Origin: Rubrobacter sp.
GTDB lineage: Bacteria > Actinomycetota > Rubrobacteria > Rubrobacterales > Rubrobacteraceae
DNA: 9,469 bases
Assembly (NCBI GenBank): GCA_016781635.1
Contig: JADDPY010000425.1
Span: forward strand, 1 to 9,469
Reading direction: 5' to 3'
Part shown: in pieces, positions 7,865-9,469 of the stretch
Layout of the letters: each line of letters starts with the position of its first letter
Position numbering within the stretch: position 1 is the first letter of the stretch
Translations under genes and position numbers: made by a program
The notes under the pieces: model-generated
Told to the model about the DNA's origin: nothing
The model's input: only the letters and a program-made list of their open reading frames with translations
The model's database searches: none

Positions 7865-8080
7865 TCAGTAGGCGTGGCTGAAGGTGCCGACAGCACCCCT
7901 CGCCACGGGGAAGAGCGGAATCAGGATCAGGGCCGTGACGAGGCCCCTCGCGATGGCGGCGGTGGAGTACTCGGCGATCCCCAGGGCTATCGTCGGGAGA
8001 AAGAGGATGAGGCCGACGATCAGGAGCGAGATCCCAACTCCGAGCGCGAGCCCGACGCTTGGAGCTTCCGCCAATAGCAA
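7865..8080 (-). CDS. Small two-helix membrane protein, unknown function
   Basis: This 71-residue product is not recognised. It contains two strongly hydrophobic stretches: about residues 9-36 (GLALGVGISLLIVGLILFLP region) and about 46-60 (GLVTALILIPLFP). They are joined by a short polar segment with Glu-Tyr and Ser-Thr, and the protein ends in SHAY. Third codon positions are mostly G or C like the neighbouring genes, which supports real coding. The start is uncertain: TTG at 8080 (or TTG at 8074) has no Shine-Dalgarno and there is no ATG upstream in frame. Short dyads at its 3' end (GGTGC-cgaca-GCACC, 7883-7897, and TTCAG/CTGAA, 7864-7882) may form a terminator. It lies 136 bp upstream of the SDR gene on the same strand. 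A broken remnant of a larger membrane protein is an alternative. Confidence 0.5.
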   Translation of the reverse strand: MLLAEAPSVGLALGVGISLLIVGLILFLPTIALGIAEYSTAAIARGLVTALILIPLFPVARGAVGTFSHAY

Positions 8081-8175
8081 GCAGCGGATGTGTCGAGGCG
8101 TGGGGCGAAGGCTTTTTAAACACTTTGGGAGCGGCCAGGTGCGAAAAGTTTCAGCCTACCTGTGGAGCTTCTTGA

Positions 8176-8328
8176 ATGCGTGCGGCTACCGTGCCTGTCA
8201 TGGAGGTGCAGTGTGCACGCCTGGGCATCATGGATGTCTTCGGGCCCTGGTTGTTCGGGGTAAGCACGATACTTTTCGTCGGTGGGCTGGTCGCAAAGGA
8301 GTTCGCTACAGGTTTCACGGTTGTGTGA
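8176..8328 (+). CDS. Candidate 50-residue single-pass membrane protein (small ORF)
   Basis: ATG at 8176 opens 50 codons ending at TGA 8326-8328, with GGAG at 8164-8167 giving an 8-nt spacing. The product has a polar N-terminus with one Cys (residue 13), then a membrane-like helix at about 21-40 (VFGPWLFGVSTILFVGGLVA), then KEFATGFTVV. Internal ATGs at 8200 and 8230 are alternative starts. The orderly hydrophobic segment and the ribosome-binding site argue for coding. Its short length and mixed third-position bases argue for caution. It lies on the same strand as the PAS-GGDEF gene and ends 32 bp before that gene's -10 box. No family recognised. Confidence 0.3.
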   Translation: MRAATVPVMEVQCARLGIMDVFGPWLFGVSTILFVGGLVAKEFATGFTVV

Positions 8329-8329
8329 A
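8314..8329. promoter_or_regulatory. Dyad upstream of the PAS-GGDEF promoter; possible operator
   Basis: TTCAC-ggttgt-GTGAA is a perfect 5-bp dyad with a 6-nt spacer, centred about 50 bp upstream of the expected transcription start given by the TATAAT at 8360-8365. That is a usual activator position, and no -35 is present, so activator dependence is conceivable. It overlaps the end of the candidate small ORF. Confidence 0.25.
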
Positions 8330-8359
8330 TGGTCACGAATGTGGGAGGGTCCGCCCGTT

Positions 8360-8365
8360 TATAAT
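8360..8365 (+). promoter_or_regulatory. -10 element for the PAS-GGDEF gene (TATAAT)
   Basis: This is a perfect consensus -10 in a GC-rich context, 24-39 nt upstream of the ribosome-binding site and start. The sequences at 16-18 bp upstream do not resemble TTGACA and there is no extended -10. Expected start of transcription is near 8372. Confidence 0.55.
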
Positions 8366-8394
8366 GTTTTTTCTGTTGCGAGGTGAGCGGAGGA

Positions 8395-9469
8395 ATGGCG
8401 GGCATGAGCCCATTCAAATCTGATCCAAAAACCCCTCAAGACTCTTCTGCTCTTAATGCAGACCAGCCTACGCATGCCAAAGGCTCGTCGGAGCAGAGCG
8501 AACAGTGGCTACGGGCGGCGGTGCAGAACTCTTCGGATATCATGATGATCTTTGAGGCCGACGCCACCATACGTTACGTGAGCCCTGCGGCAAAGCGGGT
8601 CCTTGGCTACCGATCGGATGATTTGATTGGAACGCGCTTTCTCGACTACATTCACCCCGAAGATCTTGAGTACATATCAAAGTCGTTCACAGAGACCGTG
8701 GAGAAACCTGGCGCCCAACCACCCAGAGAGTGCAGAATTCGGGCTGCGGACGGCTCTTGGCGGCGCATGGAGGCAGTAGGAAGCAACTGGCTCGACGATC
8801 CGAACGTGGGGGGTGTGGTGGCCAACGTTAGGGACGTAACCGAACGCAAGGAGGTCGAGGAGCGTTATCAATCTCTGGTTCAGAACGCCTTGGACGTTAT
8901 CGTCATCCTCGGAGCCGATGGGACTACCCAATACGCTAGTCCGTCGATCAAACGTGTTCTGGGCTACGAACCCGAGAATTTGATCGGCGACAACGGCTTA
9001 GCCTTGATACACCCGGGCGACATCGAGAGATCATACGCGCTTCTCGCTCAGGTTCTCAGCAGTTCGGGTGCTGAGGTGAAAACCGAGTTGCGCCTCCAGC
9101 ACGCCGATGGTTCCTGGTGTTACGTCGAGGTGGTCGGAAAGAACCTGATCGACCATCCCAGTATCGGCGGCATCGTCGTCAATTACCGTGATATCAACGA
9201 ACGCAAGGCTTTCGAGGAGCAACTGGAGCACCAGGCTTTCCACGACGATCTGACCGACCTGCCCAACCGCCAGCTGTTCGTGGACTGTTTAGAGCAGGCT
9301 CTCAGGCGCACCAGCAGACGAACGGGGCGCAAGAAGGTTGCGGTGCTGTTCATGGATCTGGACAACTTCAAGGTCGTAAACGACTCCCTGGGCCACGAGA
9401 TCGGGGATCATCTGCTCGTGGCTGTGGGCGAACGTATAAGAGAATCCTTGCGCCCGGAGGACACTCTAG
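8395..9469 (+). CDS. PAS-PAS-GGDEF sensor, probable diguanylate cyclase, partial at its C-terminus
   Basis: The gene encodes a cytoplasmic sensor for cyclic-di-GMP signalling; about 355 residues are visible and the frame is open to the edge. Numbered from the ATG at 8404, a polar Ser/Gln-rich head (1-30) precedes PAS 1 (about 32-149: SPAAKRVLGY, HPEDL, RAADGSWRRME, RDVTERK). PAS 2 follows (about 155-268: SPSIKRVLGY, HPGDI, QHADGSWCYVE, RDINERK). The GGDEF domain begins at HQAFHDDLTDLPNRQLF (about 276) and includes FMDLDNFKVVNDSLGHEIGD with the metal- and GTP-binding Asp and Asn residues. The window ends at about the point where RLGGDEF is expected, so catalytic integrity and any EAL domain cannot be judged. 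No membrane segment is seen. The ATG at 8395 is only 1 nt from GGAGG, so the in-frame ATG at 8404 (10-nt spacing) is a likely true start. Codons are less GC-rich than in genes to the left. Confidence 0.93.
   Translation, partial: MAGMSPFKSDPKTPQDSSALNADQPTHAKGSSEQSEQWLRAAVQNSSDIMMIFEADATIRYVSPAAKRVLGYRSDDLIGTRFLDYIHPEDLEYISKSFTETVEKPGAQPPRECRIRAADGSWRRMEAVGSNWLDDPNVGGVVANVRDVTERKEVEERYQSLVQNALDVIVILGADGTTQYASPSIKRVLGYEPENLIGDNGLALIHPGDIERSYALLAQVLSSSGAEVKTELRLQHADGSWCYVEVVGKNLIDHPSIGGIVVNYRDINERKAFEEQLEHQAFHDDLTDLPNRQLFVDCLEQALRRTSRRTGRKKVAVLFMDLDNFKVVNDSLGHEIGDHLLVAVGERIRESLRPEDTL

Larger units (their letters stand above)
8081..8394. other. Leader region between the small membrane gene and the PAS-GGDEF gene
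   Basis: This stretch of about 314 bp has no established gene. It holds an AT-rich patch (TTTTTAAACACTTT, about 8112-8125), one candidate 50-codon ORF (8176-8328), a dyad GTGCA-gtg-TGCAC (8206-8218), a dyad TTCAC-ggttgt-GTGAA (8314-8329) and a perfect TATAAT (8360-8365). Composition is lower in GC than the left part of the window and grades into the signalling gene. Confidence 0.5.

Noticed and set aside
7761..8123. Minus-strand 120-codon ORF starting with ATG over the small membrane gene
   Set aside because: The translation is Arg/Pro/His-rich with no hydrophobic pattern; the other frame (7865-8080) is more protein-like. A frameshift joining the two was considered, but there is no evidence.
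8151..8417. Minus-strand 88-codon ORF upstream of the PAS-GGDEF gene
   Set aside because: It has no domain or ribosome-binding site, and it covers the promoter and start of the signalling gene on the opposite strand.
9467..9469. TAG at the last three bases as a stop of the PAS-GGDEF gene
   Set aside because: It is out of frame; the reading frame ends CTA plus one base, so the gene continues beyond the window.

Overview
The window is GC-rich, bacterial and gene-dense. It reads as ordinary chromosome of a high-GC bacterium, most likely a deep-branching actinobacterium such as Rubrobacter. That assignment is an inference from composition, heavy use of TTG and GTG starts, probable leaderless starts and gene content; nothing in the window fixes the species. 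No tRNA, rRNA, CRISPR array, insertion sequence or phage gene was seen.

Layout. Bases 1-3880 hold three minus-strand genes read right to left: mutL (mismatch repair), an EamA/DMT-type exporter, and a carboxylate-amine ligase of the glutamate-cysteine ligase 2 family that runs off the left edge. A 118-bp divergent intergenic region (3881-3998) separates mutL from the plus-strand pair accB-accC, the biotin carrier and biotin carboxylase subunits of acetyl-CoA carboxylase. A DUF1385 (YqhQ-like) membrane protein follows on the same strand. Convergent to it is a classical short-chain dehydrogenase (minus). Then come a 71-residue minus-strand membrane protein, a roughly 310-bp leader region with a possible 50-codon membrane ORF, and a PAS-PAS-GGDEF signalling gene that is cut by the right edge just before its GGDEF signature.

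How the genes work together. accB and accC are a true functional pair: AccC carboxylates the biotin carried by AccB. The carboxyltransferase genes are not in the window. The other genes have unrelated roles (DNA repair, export, peptide-bond ligase, redox enzyme, c-di-GMP signalling), so no multi-gene novel system is evident. The points most worth a second look are the mutL/accB divergent region (a probable leaderless mutL start facing a tiny upstream ORF that overlaps the accB start), substitutions in the MutL endonuclease motifs, the atypical N-terminus of the DUF1385 protein, the two small membrane ORFs, and the lower-GC right end.
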